NCBI GenBank assembly: GCA_937896305.1
Contig: CALBND010000120.1
Location: 1-6,764 of the forward strand
Length of the DNA stretch: 6,764 nucleotides
Origin: an uncultured Actinomycetes bacterium
Lineage (GTDB): Bacteria > Actinomycetota > Actinomycetes > S36-B12 > UBA5976
Reading direction: 5' to 3'
A model generated the notes under the pieces. That model searched no databases, was not told the origin of the DNA, and saw only the letters and a program-made list of their open reading frames with translations. This document shows positions 1-6,596 of this stretch, one piece after another. Each line of letters begins with the position of its first letter. The first letter of the stretch is position 1. The position numbers and the translations under genes are program-made.

Positions 1-528
1 GAAGGCTGGAGCAGAAACAGCACCATAACAACTGCAAATGGTGTGGGAGATCCTGCTGGAGGATTAGGTTTTACAAGTGGTGGCCAACTTGTCACTGCGG
101 TTAAAACAACAGAATTTTCTATAGGTTATGCAGATCTTGCCGACTGGACTGCACAAAATGTAAAAACTTTTGCGGCAATCAAAAATCCTAATGGAGACTT
201 TGTTATTCCATCCACTTCAACAGCTTCAAAATTTATTGACGAAAACACAGATATTGATGCAAATGGTGTTGTGAAATTACAGTGGGATAAAGCAATTGCT
301 GGGGCCTACAATATTGTGCTAGTTTCCTATATTTTGGTTCCTGATAAATCAAACTATGAAACTGAATCTGGGGAAAACATCTCAGAAGTCAAAGCTGCTG
401 CGGTAGAAGATTATGCGAACTATCTACTTGATTCATGCGGCCCTAAACAAGGACCTAAATTAGGTTATGTGCCAATAAGTGGTGAAATTCTAACCCAGGC
501 AAAATCTATCGCTGAGCAAATTTCCTAA
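1..528 (+). CDS. pstS: Phosphate ABC transporter substrate-binding protein PstS-like, C-terminal part (5' end outside window)
   Basis: The frame is open from base 1 with no start of its own, so the gene begins upstream; the GTG at 43 is internal. About 175 residues are visible. They match the C-terminal lobe of PstS, the extracytoplasmic protein that captures phosphate for the PstCAB importer. The segment 'LVTAVKTTEFSIGYADLADW' corresponds to the family's 'V..T.GSIGYVE.SYA' strand-loop. The segment 'AYNIVLVSYILV' corresponds to the conserved 'YPIVLATYEIV' strand. The end, with 'LGYVPISGEI' followed by a short helix, is the usual PstS tail. The phosphate-binding N-terminal half, signal peptide and any lipobox lie outside the window. 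One cysteine is visible, in 'DSCGPKQG'. No pstC, pstA or pstB follows, so any transporter genes must lie upstream or elsewhere. The family call is fairly safe; phosphate as ligand is inferred from the family. Confidence 0.77.
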   Translation, partial: EGWSRNSTITTANGVGDPAGGLGFTSGGQLVTAVKTTEFSIGYADLADWTAQNVKTFAAIKNPNGDFVIPSTSTASKFIDENTDIDANGVVKLQWDKAIAGAYNIVLVSYILVPDKSNYETESGENISEVKAAAVEDYANYLLDSCGPKQGPKLGYVPISGEILTQAKSIAEQIS

Positions 529-550
529 AGTATTTTTGCTAAAAAATACT
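529..550 (+). repeat. AT-rich hairpin directly after the pstS-like stop codon
   Basis: AGTATTTTT (529-537) is perfectly complementary to AAAAATACT (542-550) around a 4-base loop. The 9-bp stem has only one G:C pair, so it is thermodynamically weak. It begins at the first base after the TAA stop and could help protect or end the pstS-like mRNA together with the stronger hairpin at 558-588. Confidence 0.4.
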
Positions 551-557
551 TATATTG

Positions 558-588
558 CCCAAGGTAAATAATTTAGCCTTACCTTGGG
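558..588 (+). terminator. Likely terminator hairpin of the pstS-like gene
   Basis: CCCAAGGTAA (558-567) pairs perfectly with TTACCTTGGG (579-588), a 10-bp stem with an 11-base loop, 30 bases after the pstS-like stop. No T-run follows ('TGTAAAAATG'), so it is not a classic intrinsic terminator, but hairpins without a U-tract are commonly proposed as terminators in actinobacteria. Its place between two same-strand genes of unrelated function supports a transcript end here. Confidence 0.6.
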
Positions 589-677
589 TGTAAAAATGCC
601 AGAATTATTCAAAATTGTGCAGACTCTTCGGTGTATTGAAGTGCGTAAATCTGTGGAGGCAATAAGTTAGAAGGGTA

Positions 678-2822
678 ATGAATACAAAATTCTCCTTTTG
701 GCGTAAAAAACCTACTGACCTAAAAGTCCTAGGTTCACCTACCCTGGTTGCTATTTTATTCGCAGGCCTACTTATCTTCATAGGTGGAATTCCTGCTTTA
801 GCAATAGCTGGTGCATCTATTAAGAGCGCTAATCAGGCAGCTGATACTTTGCCCATAAATCTTCAAACACTTCCCTTACCCGAAAGCACCAGAATCTTGG
901 CCGCTGATGGCACACAAATTGCTGATCTTTATCAACAAAACCGAATTGAAGTTTCAATTGAAGAAATCTCAAAACCAATGCAACAAGCAATTATTAGTAT
1001 TGAGGATGCAAGATTTTATGATCACAACGGAATTGATTTAAAAGGAACGATAAGAGCTTTAGTCACCAACCAGATCAGTGGCGGTGTGGTGCAAGGTGGA
1101 TCTTCTTTAACTCAACAGTATGTGAAAAACTCCCTTGCTCTTTCTGCCAAGACACCTGAAGAAGCAGCAGCTGCTAAAGAAAAAACTTTTGCTAGAAAAT
1201 TGAAAGAAATGCGCTACGCCCTTGCTTTAGAGAGAACTAGTTCAAAAGATGAAATTTTAGCTAACTATTTAAATATTTCCTATTTCGGTGCAGGAGCACA
1301 CGGAGTAGAGGCAGCATCCAATAGATACTTTTCGAAATCAGCCATTAATCTAACTGTTTTAGAGGCAGCAACAATTGCAGGAATTGTTCAGCAGCCAACT
1401 GGTTTTGATCCAATCAGAAATCCTGCCCGTAATGAAAACAGAAGAAATCAAGTATTAGATCGTATGGTGGCAAATGGATATTTAGCAAATAGTGAAGCAA
1501 ATGATTTAAAAAAAGTTCCAGTCACAAATTATTTAAATCCCACCCCAATTAGAAATGGTTGCACTGGATCTGTTGCACCATATTATTGTGATTATGTTGT
1601 GCAACTAGTAAGAAATTATCCCACTTTTGGAGAGACTCAAGTAGAACGAGATTTATTCTTAAGAGAATCTGGTGCCACAATCACCACAACACTTGATCTA
1701 AACGTGCAAGCAGGTGCCCAAGCTGCTGTTGATAAATACATTCCCCGAGACGACCCAAGTCAAAAAGCTGCAGCGATCTCAATGGTAAATGCTAAAAATG
1801 GACAAATCTTGGCCATGGCTCAAAACAGAACTTGGGGTACAGATGGTTTAGGTAACACCACTTATAACTACAACGTTGATGCCTTGCATGGTGGAACTTC
1901 TGGCATGCAAGCTGGTTCAACTTTTAAAGTCTTCACAATGTTGGCAGCATTAGAACAAGGTTATGGTCCTGCAACCACTCTTGATGCTAATACCCCAAAA
2001 ACTTTTTCAAACTTTACAGCTTGTGAAAACGGTGCTCCAGTTTTTGAACCTTACACAGTTAATAACTCAACTCGTAGCGGTGTTTTTGATATGAATTTAG
2101 GTTTAGCTTATTCGGTTAACACATATTTTGTGGGCTTAGAAGAAGTAACCGGTTTATGTAGACCAGTTGATATTGCAGAAAAACTAGGTTTAACAACTGG
2201 TCGAGGACAAGGGTTAGAAAGAGTTCCTTCCTTTACTTTAGGTACTGCACCTGTAACTCCCCTGATGATGGCTTCTGCTTATTCCGTTTTTGCTAATCAC
2301 GGTGTGCATTGTCCAACTAGTGCCATTACAAAAGTAACAACTAGAGATGGTGAAGATTTAGCTTTGCCCAGAACTCTTTGTGAATCAATAGTTGATCAAG
2401 GAACAGCAGATACTGCAGGTTTAATGTTGACAAATGTTATCGATGGTTCTATTTCTGGTCGAACTGGTGGAAAAATGTCATTAGGAACTCCTGCTGGTGG
2501 AAAAACTGGAACCACAAATGATTCAGCTGCTGTTTGGTTTGTGGGCTTTACTCCAGAAATAGCTGCTGCTGTTTGGGTTGGGGATCCTCGTGGTGGATAT
2601 AAGTATCCAATGAAAAATATAACCATTAACGGTAAAAAATATAAACAAGTATTTGGTAGTTCTTTACCAGGTCCTATTTGGAAAGAATCAATGTTATCTG
2701 CTCTTGAAACAACTCCAAAGGGAAGCTTTGATTTCCAACCATCGTGGGCACTAACCGAGAAAGGTATTGCTCCAGATTATGTTGCGCCAATAGTGGTGCC
2801 AGAAGTTGGCGTCACCCCTTAA
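678..2822 (+). CDS. Bifunctional class A penicillin-binding protein (GT51 glycosyltransferase / transpeptidase)
   Basis: This membrane-anchored enzyme polymerises lipid II into glycan strands and cross-links the stem peptides outside the membrane. Its 714 residues are normal for the family. A short basic cytoplasmic end is followed by one membrane helix (about 21-45). The GT51 domain (about 70-245) carries E109-D-A-R-F-Y-D-H-x-G with the catalytic Glu, GGSSLTQQ (140-147), RKLKE (173-177) with the second key Glu, and NYLN (196-199). The penicillin-binding domain (about 360-670) has STFK with nucleophile Ser414, SVN (479-481) and KTG (609-611), so both activities look intact. Six cysteines (295, 304, 449, 494, 545, 568) all lie outside the membrane and may form three disulfides. 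The tail is short with no PASTA repeat. It is a PonA-type protein; which paralogue is not clear. ATG 678 is the first possible start after an in-frame TAA at 663; Shine-Dalgarno spacing is poor. Confidence 0.96.
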   Translation: MNTKFSFWRKKPTDLKVLGSPTLVAILFAGLLIFIGGIPALAIAGASIKSANQAADTLPINLQTLPLPESTRILAADGTQIADLYQQNRIEVSIEEISKPMQQAIISIEDARFYDHNGIDLKGTIRALVTNQISGGVVQGGSSLTQQYVKNSLALSAKTPEEAAAAKEKTFARKLKEMRYALALERTSSKDEILANYLNISYFGAGAHGVEAASNRYFSKSAINLTVLEAATIAGIVQQPTGFDPIRNPARNENRRNQVLDRMVANGYLANSEANDLKKVPVTNYLNPTPIRNGCTGSVAPYYCDYVVQLVRNYPTFGETQVERDLFLRESGATITTTLDLNVQAGAQAAVDKYIPRDDPSQKAAAISMVNAKNGQILAMAQNRTWGTDGLGNTTYNYNVDALHGGTSGMQAGSTFKVFTMLAALEQGYGPATTLDANTPKTFSNFTACENGAPVFEPYTVNNSTRSGVFDMNLGLAYSVNTYFVGLEEVTGLCRPVDIAEKLGLTTGRGQGLERVPSFTLGTAPVTPLMMASAYSVFANHGVHCPTSAITKVTTRDGEDLALPRTLCESIVDQGTADTAGLMLTNVIDGSISGRTGGKMSLGTPAGGKTGTTNDSAAVWFVGFTPEIAAAVWVGDPRGGYKYPMKNITINGKKYKQVFGSSLPGPIWKESMLSALETTPKGSFDFQPSWALTEKGIAPDYVAPIVVPEVGVTP

Positions 2823-2826
2823 AGAA

Positions 2827-3789
2827 TTAAGCAGTAACTAAATTAAGTGCACCCTTACCATCAAGCACAGAAATTAGATTATCAATTGCTAAGTTTGCCA
2901 TCGCTGTTCTAGTTTCAACCGTGGCAGATCCTAAATGTGGAATGAGAACCACATTTTCTAGATTTAATAAACCTGGATTAACTTTTGGTTCTTCTTCATA
3001 AACATCTAAGCCTGCACCAGTGATTTCTTTTTTAACTAACGCCTCAACTAAAGCGGCCTCGTCAACAATTGGACCTCTAGCGGTGTTAATCAAAAAGGCA
3101 GAATTCTTCATCATCGAAAGCTCTTTAGTGCTAATTAAATGATGTGTTTTTTCTGAATAAGGGCAATGCAGGGAGACGACATCACTAGTTTGCAATAACT
3201 CATCCATTGTCATATAGGTAGCATTTAATTCTTTTTCAATATTTTCAGCTAATCTGTTACGTCTTGTGTAAGCAATTTTCATACCAAAACTTGCTGCTCT
3301 TTTAGCAGTAGCCATACCGATTTGACCCATTCCAACAATTCCTAGTTGTCTATTTTGAATGCTGCTACCTAGCATGTAAAACATGCCCCAAGCCCAAGGT
3401 TTTTGACTTCTAATTACTCTTTCGCCTTCACCTAAACGTCTAGTAGTCATCAGAATAAGTGACATCGAAATATCTGCTGTTGCATCAGTTAACACTCCAG
3501 GAGTGTTGGTCACTATTAAATTTCTTTTCAGACAAGAAGCGACATCTATATTGTTATAACCAACAGCAACGTTACAAACTACTTTTAAATTATCTCCTGC
3601 AGCAGATAATAATTCTTCATCAACTTTCTCTGTTAAAAGTGAAACTATTGCACTCGCCCCTTTTACTTCCTGTAATAAATGAGCTCTACTAATAGGGGTT
3701 TCTTCTTGCCAGGCCCAAACATCATAAAGACTTTTTATGCGATCAAGTGCCATTTGAGGAATTTTTCCTGTTACAACTACTTTTGGCAT
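2827..3789 (-). CDS. gyaR: D-isomer-specific 2-hydroxyacid dehydrogenase, glyoxylate/hydroxypyruvate reductase (GyaR-like)
   Basis: This cytoplasmic NAD(P)H-dependent enzyme interconverts a 2-oxoacid and a D-2-hydroxyacid; GyaR-type relatives reduce glyoxylate to glycolate or hydroxypyruvate to D-glycerate. The 320 residues are full length for the family. The N-terminal substrate part has VAVGYNNID (74-82) and TNTPGVLTDATAD (94-106), typical of GyaR. The Rossmann fold has GMGQIG (153-158). The catalytic set is complete: Arg238 in TARG, Glu267 in DVYEEEP and His285 in PHLGSAT. After the second Rossmann strand comes 'YTRR' (174-177) rather than an acidic residue, which favours NADPH over NADH (inference). 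It is the second gene of a minus-strand operon: its ATG directly follows the TAA of the aminotransferase, with only a weak GTGGA about 12 bases upstream, so translation is probably coupled. It ends 4 bases from the convergent PBP gene. The exact substrate is unknown. Confidence 0.93.
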   Translation of the reverse strand: MPKVVVTGKIPQMALDRIKSLYDVWAWQEETPISRAHLLQEVKGASAIVSLLTEKVDEELLSAAGDNLKVVCNVAVGYNNIDVASCLKRNLIVTNTPGVLTDATADISMSLILMTTRRLGEGERVIRSQKPWAWGMFYMLGSSIQNRQLGIVGMGQIGMATAKRAASFGMKIAYTRRNRLAENIEKELNATYMTMDELLQTSDVVSLHCPYSEKTHHLISTKELSMMKNSAFLINTARGPIVDEAALVEALVKKEITGAGLDVYEEEPKVNPGLLNLENVVLIPHLGSATVETRTAMANLAIDNLISVLDGKGALNLVTA

Positions 3790-4983
3790 TTAGGAAGCTA
3801 TCCACTTTCCCATTAAAGCCAATCCTTCTTCGATTTGATCTTTGTTGATACCTGAGAAAGCTAAGCGGATATATTTTCTTTGCTCATCTGCTTGCGGTCT
3901 TCCGAAATGCAATCTGGTGCAAAAAGATACCCCAGTTTTGTGTAACGCATCTTGGGCAAAGTCAGCTAATTCGGTCATAGATTTATTTTTCATCGCTTCA
4001 GTGACATCTGGGAAAAGATAGAATCCCGCTTCTGGGGTGTGCACTTTGATTCCTGGCATTTGATTAAGCATTAAGACAGCTATATCTCTGCGCTCTTTTA
4101 ATACGTTTATCATTACTGGCACATGTGATTGATCACCGGTAATAGCTTCAACTCCCCCGTATTGCACAAAGTGAGTGGTACAGGATTCATCGTTGGTGTT
4201 CAATTTGGCAATTGAATTAGCTATTTCCACTGGAGCAATAGCTGCCCCAAGTCTCCAACCAGTCATTGCAAATTTTTTAGAAAATGTATACAAAATTACT
4301 GTTCGCTCTTGCATCCCAGGTATTTGAGCAATTGATTTAGATTTCCCAGAAAATCTCATTTCAAAATATGCTTCATCTGATAAAACCCATAAGTTATTCT
4401 TTATCGCAATTTGTGCTAAAGCTTCTCTTTCTTCATCTGTTGATTCAGCACCATTAGGGTTTTGCAAATCGTTATAAATAATTGCCTTAGTCTTTGGTCC
4501 AATTAATGATTGTATTTGTTCCAGATCAATATTGAAACCCGTTTGTGAAGGAACATATCTATAAGGTTTAGCAATACCACCAAAATATTCAATTTGGCTT
4601 TCATAGATTGGATAACCTGGGTTGGGATATAAAACTTCGTCACCAGGATTCATGATTGATTGAATAAATTTTGAAATAACAGGTTTACCCCCTGGTTGAA
4701 CCACAACATTTTCCACACCAAATTTTAGGTTTCTTCTTTCGGAAACATCTTTTGCTAAGGCTTCTCTTAATTGAGGTATTCCTGCAGCTGGACAATAACC
4801 AGTTTTGCCATCAGCAATAGCTTTATTCATCGCTTCCACAATATTTTTAGCAGTTGGAATATTTAAATCACCAAGATGAAAAGGATAAATTTTATTTCCT
4901 TTAGCACTCCAGTCAGCAGCAGCTAAGGAAACTGCAAATGCTGTTTCTGTTCCCAAATTATTTAATCTGGTCGCTAAAGTCAT
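3790..4983 (-). CDS. Class I/II fold PLP-dependent aminotransferase (aspartate aminotransferase-like)
   Basis: This enzyme transfers the amino group of an amino acid to a 2-oxoacid using pyridoxal phosphate, in the cytoplasm. Its 397 residues are full length. Fold-type I landmarks are in order: the N-terminal 'YCPAAGIPQLREALA' segment (63-77), the cofactor phosphate-loop region VVVQPGGKP (93-101), NPxYPIYES-like segment (121-129), NPNG (175-178), Asp203 in LSDEAYF, which binds the PLP ring nitrogen, Lys236 in FSKKFAMTGWRLG, which forms the Schiff base, and Arg373 in YIRLAFSG, expected to hold the substrate carboxylate. The family's NPTG is changed to NPNG here. The ATG at 4983 has an excellent AGGGGAG site 7 bases upstream. 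It is the first gene of an operon with a D-2-hydroxyacid dehydrogenase at zero spacing, suggesting its 2-oxoacid product or co-substrate (perhaps glyoxylate or hydroxypyruvate) is reduced next. Amino-acid specificity cannot be assigned. Confidence 0.93.
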   Translation of the reverse strand: MTLATRLNNLGTETAFAVSLAAADWSAKGNKIYPFHLGDLNIPTAKNIVEAMNKAIADGKTGYCPAAGIPQLREALAKDVSERRNLKFGVENVVVQPGGKPVISKFIQSIMNPGDEVLYPNPGYPIYESQIEYFGGIAKPYRYVPSQTGFNIDLEQIQSLIGPKTKAIIYNDLQNPNGAESTDEEREALAQIAIKNNLWVLSDEAYFEMRFSGKSKSIAQIPGMQERTVILYTFSKKFAMTGWRLGAAIAPVEIANSIAKLNTNDESCTTHFVQYGGVEAITGDQSHVPVMINVLKERRDIAVLMLNQMPGIKVHTPEAGFYLFPDVTEAMKNKSMTELADFAQDALHKTGVSFCTRLHFGRPQADEQRKYIRLAFSGINKDQIEEGLALMGKWIAS

Positions 4984-4990
4984 TAATTTT

Positions 4991-4997
4991 CTCCCCT
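4991..4997 (-). promoter_or_regulatory. Ribosome binding site of the aminotransferase gene
   Basis: On the minus strand AGGGGAG stands 7 bases before the ATG at 4983. It is a near-ideal Shine-Dalgarno sequence and fixes this start codon, the strongest initiation signal in the window. Confidence 0.8.
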
Positions 4998-5006
4998 ATT
5001 AAACCT

Positions 5007-5022
5007 GTCACACACAAGTGAC
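5007..5022. promoter_or_regulatory. Inverted repeat GTCAC-N6-GTGAC, possible operator of the aminotransferase operon
   Basis: GTCAC (5007-5011) and GTGAC (5018-5022) are exact inverted repeats six bases apart. The repeat lies between the candidate -10 box (5026-5031) and the ribosome binding site, about where the transcript would start, which is a typical repressor position. The geometry suits a dimeric regulator, but 5-bp arms are short enough to arise by chance, and no regulator gene is in view. Confidence 0.35.
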
Positions 5023-5025
5023 CTA

Positions 5026-5054
5026 ACTTTAACCCAAATAAGACAATTTGTAAT
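5026..5054 (-). promoter_or_regulatory. Candidate sigma-70-type promoter of the aminotransferase-dehydrogenase operon
   Basis: On the minus strand ATTACA (5054-5049, four of six matches to TTGACA) and TAAAGT (5031-5026, four of six matches to TATAAT and fitting the actinobacterial TAnnnT form) are 17 bases apart. This predicts a start near 5019 and a leader of roughly 35 bases. TTGGCA (5063-5058) is a better -35 but has only a poor -10 at the right distance. The region between genes (4984-5097) must hold the operon promoter; these boxes are the best candidate, not proof. Confidence 0.4.
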
Positions 5055-5097
5055 TAGTGCCAAGTTTCACATGATGAAAAGTCTGACTAAGGAGCTA

Positions 5098-6549
5098 CTA
5101 GTAACCAGCCATTGCCAAAAGGTTACTTGGCTCAAAGGCAAAAACGTTCATATCTAAACCACCTCTGGGGATACCGTAATTGGTTCCGGGACCAGAATCT
5201 GTGTATTGCCAAAAAGTCCAATTAATTTCACAATTAGAAGAACTCCAAATAGTTCTGACACAACTTCCACTTGAGGTGGCAGCAGGGTTTGTGGTTCTTG
5301 AATAGTTAGCAATCCACAAATAGTTATTAGCAATCGCCCCATTCGTTAAATATGATCTGATGAAATTTAGATTCGAATAAACAATTGGGGTTTTCCCGGT
5401 TCTTTCCCTGACTCGACTAGTAAAACCGAGTGTGAAATTAGAAACCACAGCTGAACTTGTACCAGAGGGTCTAGAAAATGATTCCATATCTAAAACAATT
5501 GGTAATACCCCGGGGACTAGACCACCTAGTGAATTTAGGTGATCAATTGGTAAATCTGCTTGCTGTTGGCCTGCACTAAATGCTGCATCACTAGAAATGC
5601 CTTTAGGAATTAGTGCTGCATGATAAATACCTGTCAACAATCCAGCTTCTCTTGCTGCTGGAAAATCGATGCGGGACCAATATTTTGCTGCATCAGCACC
5701 TAGCGGATGGGAATCAGTTCCTTTAATAAAAATAAATCTCATCCCTGCTTCATACATTTGAACAAAATTTATAGGCGCGCTTCCATAATGCTGCCAGCGA
5801 GAAATATCTGTGCCCAAAACCCTATTTCCAGGACCTACCCTGTTTCCAAAGTTAGCTTGATTAGCACTTAAACCTGCTAAAACTAATCGCTTTAATAATG
5901 CTTCTTTAGCCGCAACAATTTTTTTGATTCTTTCTAATTCATTATCTGCTTTTTGTTTAGCTGAAGCCATTAGTGCAACCAATTCCGCACTTTTGACTTT
6001 CTTTTCCGATATTTCAATTTCTCGTTGTGCTAAGTCTTGCTCTTTTACCTTTAATAATTCCCTATCTTCATTTAATTGTTTAACAATTTTGCTACTGTTA
6101 TTTAACAAGGATTGCAATGAATTAAATGTAGAAAGAGCGTCATTTGTGTCCTCAGAAGACAAGATGGCTTCAAGTAGATAGAGCTCTTGTTGACTTCCAT
6201 CTATGTAGGTTTGACGGATTAGGTCATCTATTTGAGCCTGCATCACAGCTATCTCATCTTCCAAGATCTTTATATCGGCTAAGATTTGGTCTCTTTGAGT
6301 TTGAGCAGCAACTAGTTCAGCTTTAATTTTTTTATCTTCGGCAATTGCACTGTTTAATTCGGCGGTAGCCTTTTTTAATACGTCTTGGGCTTGAGCAAGT
6401 TCAGCTTTTGATGCAGTAATTTCTGCTCTAACTGCATCGGTTTCGGCGTTCAATGGTAAACCAATACCTGCCGCAGGTGAAACTTGGGAGGCAAAAACTA
6501 TACAAACCGCTATCAGCAGATGTCGGATTTTAGATTTCAGAAAGTCCAC
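5098..6549 (-). CDS. Secreted coiled-coil (PcsB/CwlO/RipA-like) protein with C-terminal GH25 lysozyme domain
   Basis: This is a predicted exported peptidoglycan hydrolase of 483 residues, numbered from GTG 6549. Residues 1-27 form a signal peptide: basic KSKIRH, a hydrophobic stretch, then SPAA. Residues about 35-222 are a long coiled coil rich in A, E, K, L and Q, with a break near 115-155, as in the N-terminal domains of PcsB, CwlO and RipA that dock on FtsEX in other bacteria. Residues about 245-475 match GH25 muramidases, which cut the MurNAc-GlcNAc bond: GTDISRWQ (Asp248), RFIFIKGTD, GIYHA, VLDMES (Asp354, Glu356), LWIANY, WTFWQYTD and GGLDMNVF (Asp466). The acidic catalytic residues are present. 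The mature part has two cysteines (430, 440), possibly a disulfide. The frame stays open to TTG 6636, but those extra residues do not look like a leader and would cover the divergent promoter region; GTG 6558 is also possible. FtsEX control is inference. Confidence 0.87.
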   Translation of the reverse strand: MDFLKSKIRHLLIAVCIVFASQVSPAAGIGLPLNAETDAVRAEITASKAELAQAQDVLKKATAELNSAIAEDKKIKAELVAAQTQRDQILADIKILEDEIAVMQAQIDDLIRQTYIDGSQQELYLLEAILSSEDTNDALSTFNSLQSLLNNSSKIVKQLNEDRELLKVKEQDLAQREIEISEKKVKSAELVALMASAKQKADNELERIKKIVAAKEALLKRLVLAGLSANQANFGNRVGPGNRVLGTDISRWQHYGSAPINFVQMYEAGMRFIFIKGTDSHPLGADAAKYWSRIDFPAAREAGLLTGIYHAALIPKGISSDAAFSAGQQQADLPIDHLNSLGGLVPGVLPIVLDMESFSRPSGTSSAVVSNFTLGFTSRVRERTGKTPIVYSNLNFIRSYLTNGAIANNYLWIANYSRTTNPAATSSGSCVRTIWSSSNCEINWTFWQYTDSGPGTNYGIPRGGLDMNVFAFEPSNLLAMAGY

Positions 6550-6554
6550 CCTTA

Positions 6555-6560
6555 ACACTA
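6555..6560 (-). promoter_or_regulatory. Possible -10 box for a leaderless transcript of the coiled-coil/GH25 gene
   Basis: On the minus strand TAGTGT fits the actinobacterial TAnnnT -10 form and ends 5 bases before GTG 6549. Transcription would then start at or next to the start codon, giving a leaderless mRNA, which would explain why no usable Shine-Dalgarno sequence is visible. No recognisable -35 lies 16-18 bases upstream, so support is weak. Confidence 0.25.
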
Positions 6561-6596
6561 TGCCACAAGCAAAAATCGAAAACTCATGCGCAAAAG

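Noticed and set aside
43..45. GTG 43 as a start for the pstS-like gene
   Set aside because: The frame is open to base 1 and the PstS match continues across this codon, which is an internal valine.
589..677. WhiB-type regulator often found near actinobacterial PBP genes
   Set aside because: The gap is only 89 bases and holds no cysteine-rich frame.
2396..2626. Open frame on the minus strand, antisense to the PBP gene
   Set aside because: It overlies the KTG region of the transpeptidase domain, has no ribosome binding site and its translation resembles no protein.
3459..3692. Open frame on the plus strand, antisense to the dehydrogenase gene
   Set aside because: Low-complexity leucine/glutamine-rich translation, a shadow of codon use in the real minus-strand gene.
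5040..5097. Terminator after the GH25 gene
   Set aside because: The only symmetry, TTTCA-N5-TGAAA at 5065-5079, has a 5-bp AT-rich stem and no T-run; too weak to call.
5154..5342. Second minus-strand frame inside the GH25 domain
   Set aside because: Overlaps the well-supported GH25 frame, including its FWQYTD motif; no evidence of frameshift or dual coding.
5924..6326. Two overlapping plus-strand frames opposite the coiled-coil region
   Set aside because: Serine/leucine-rich complements of a repetitive alanine/glutamate/lysine coiled coil; no initiation signals.
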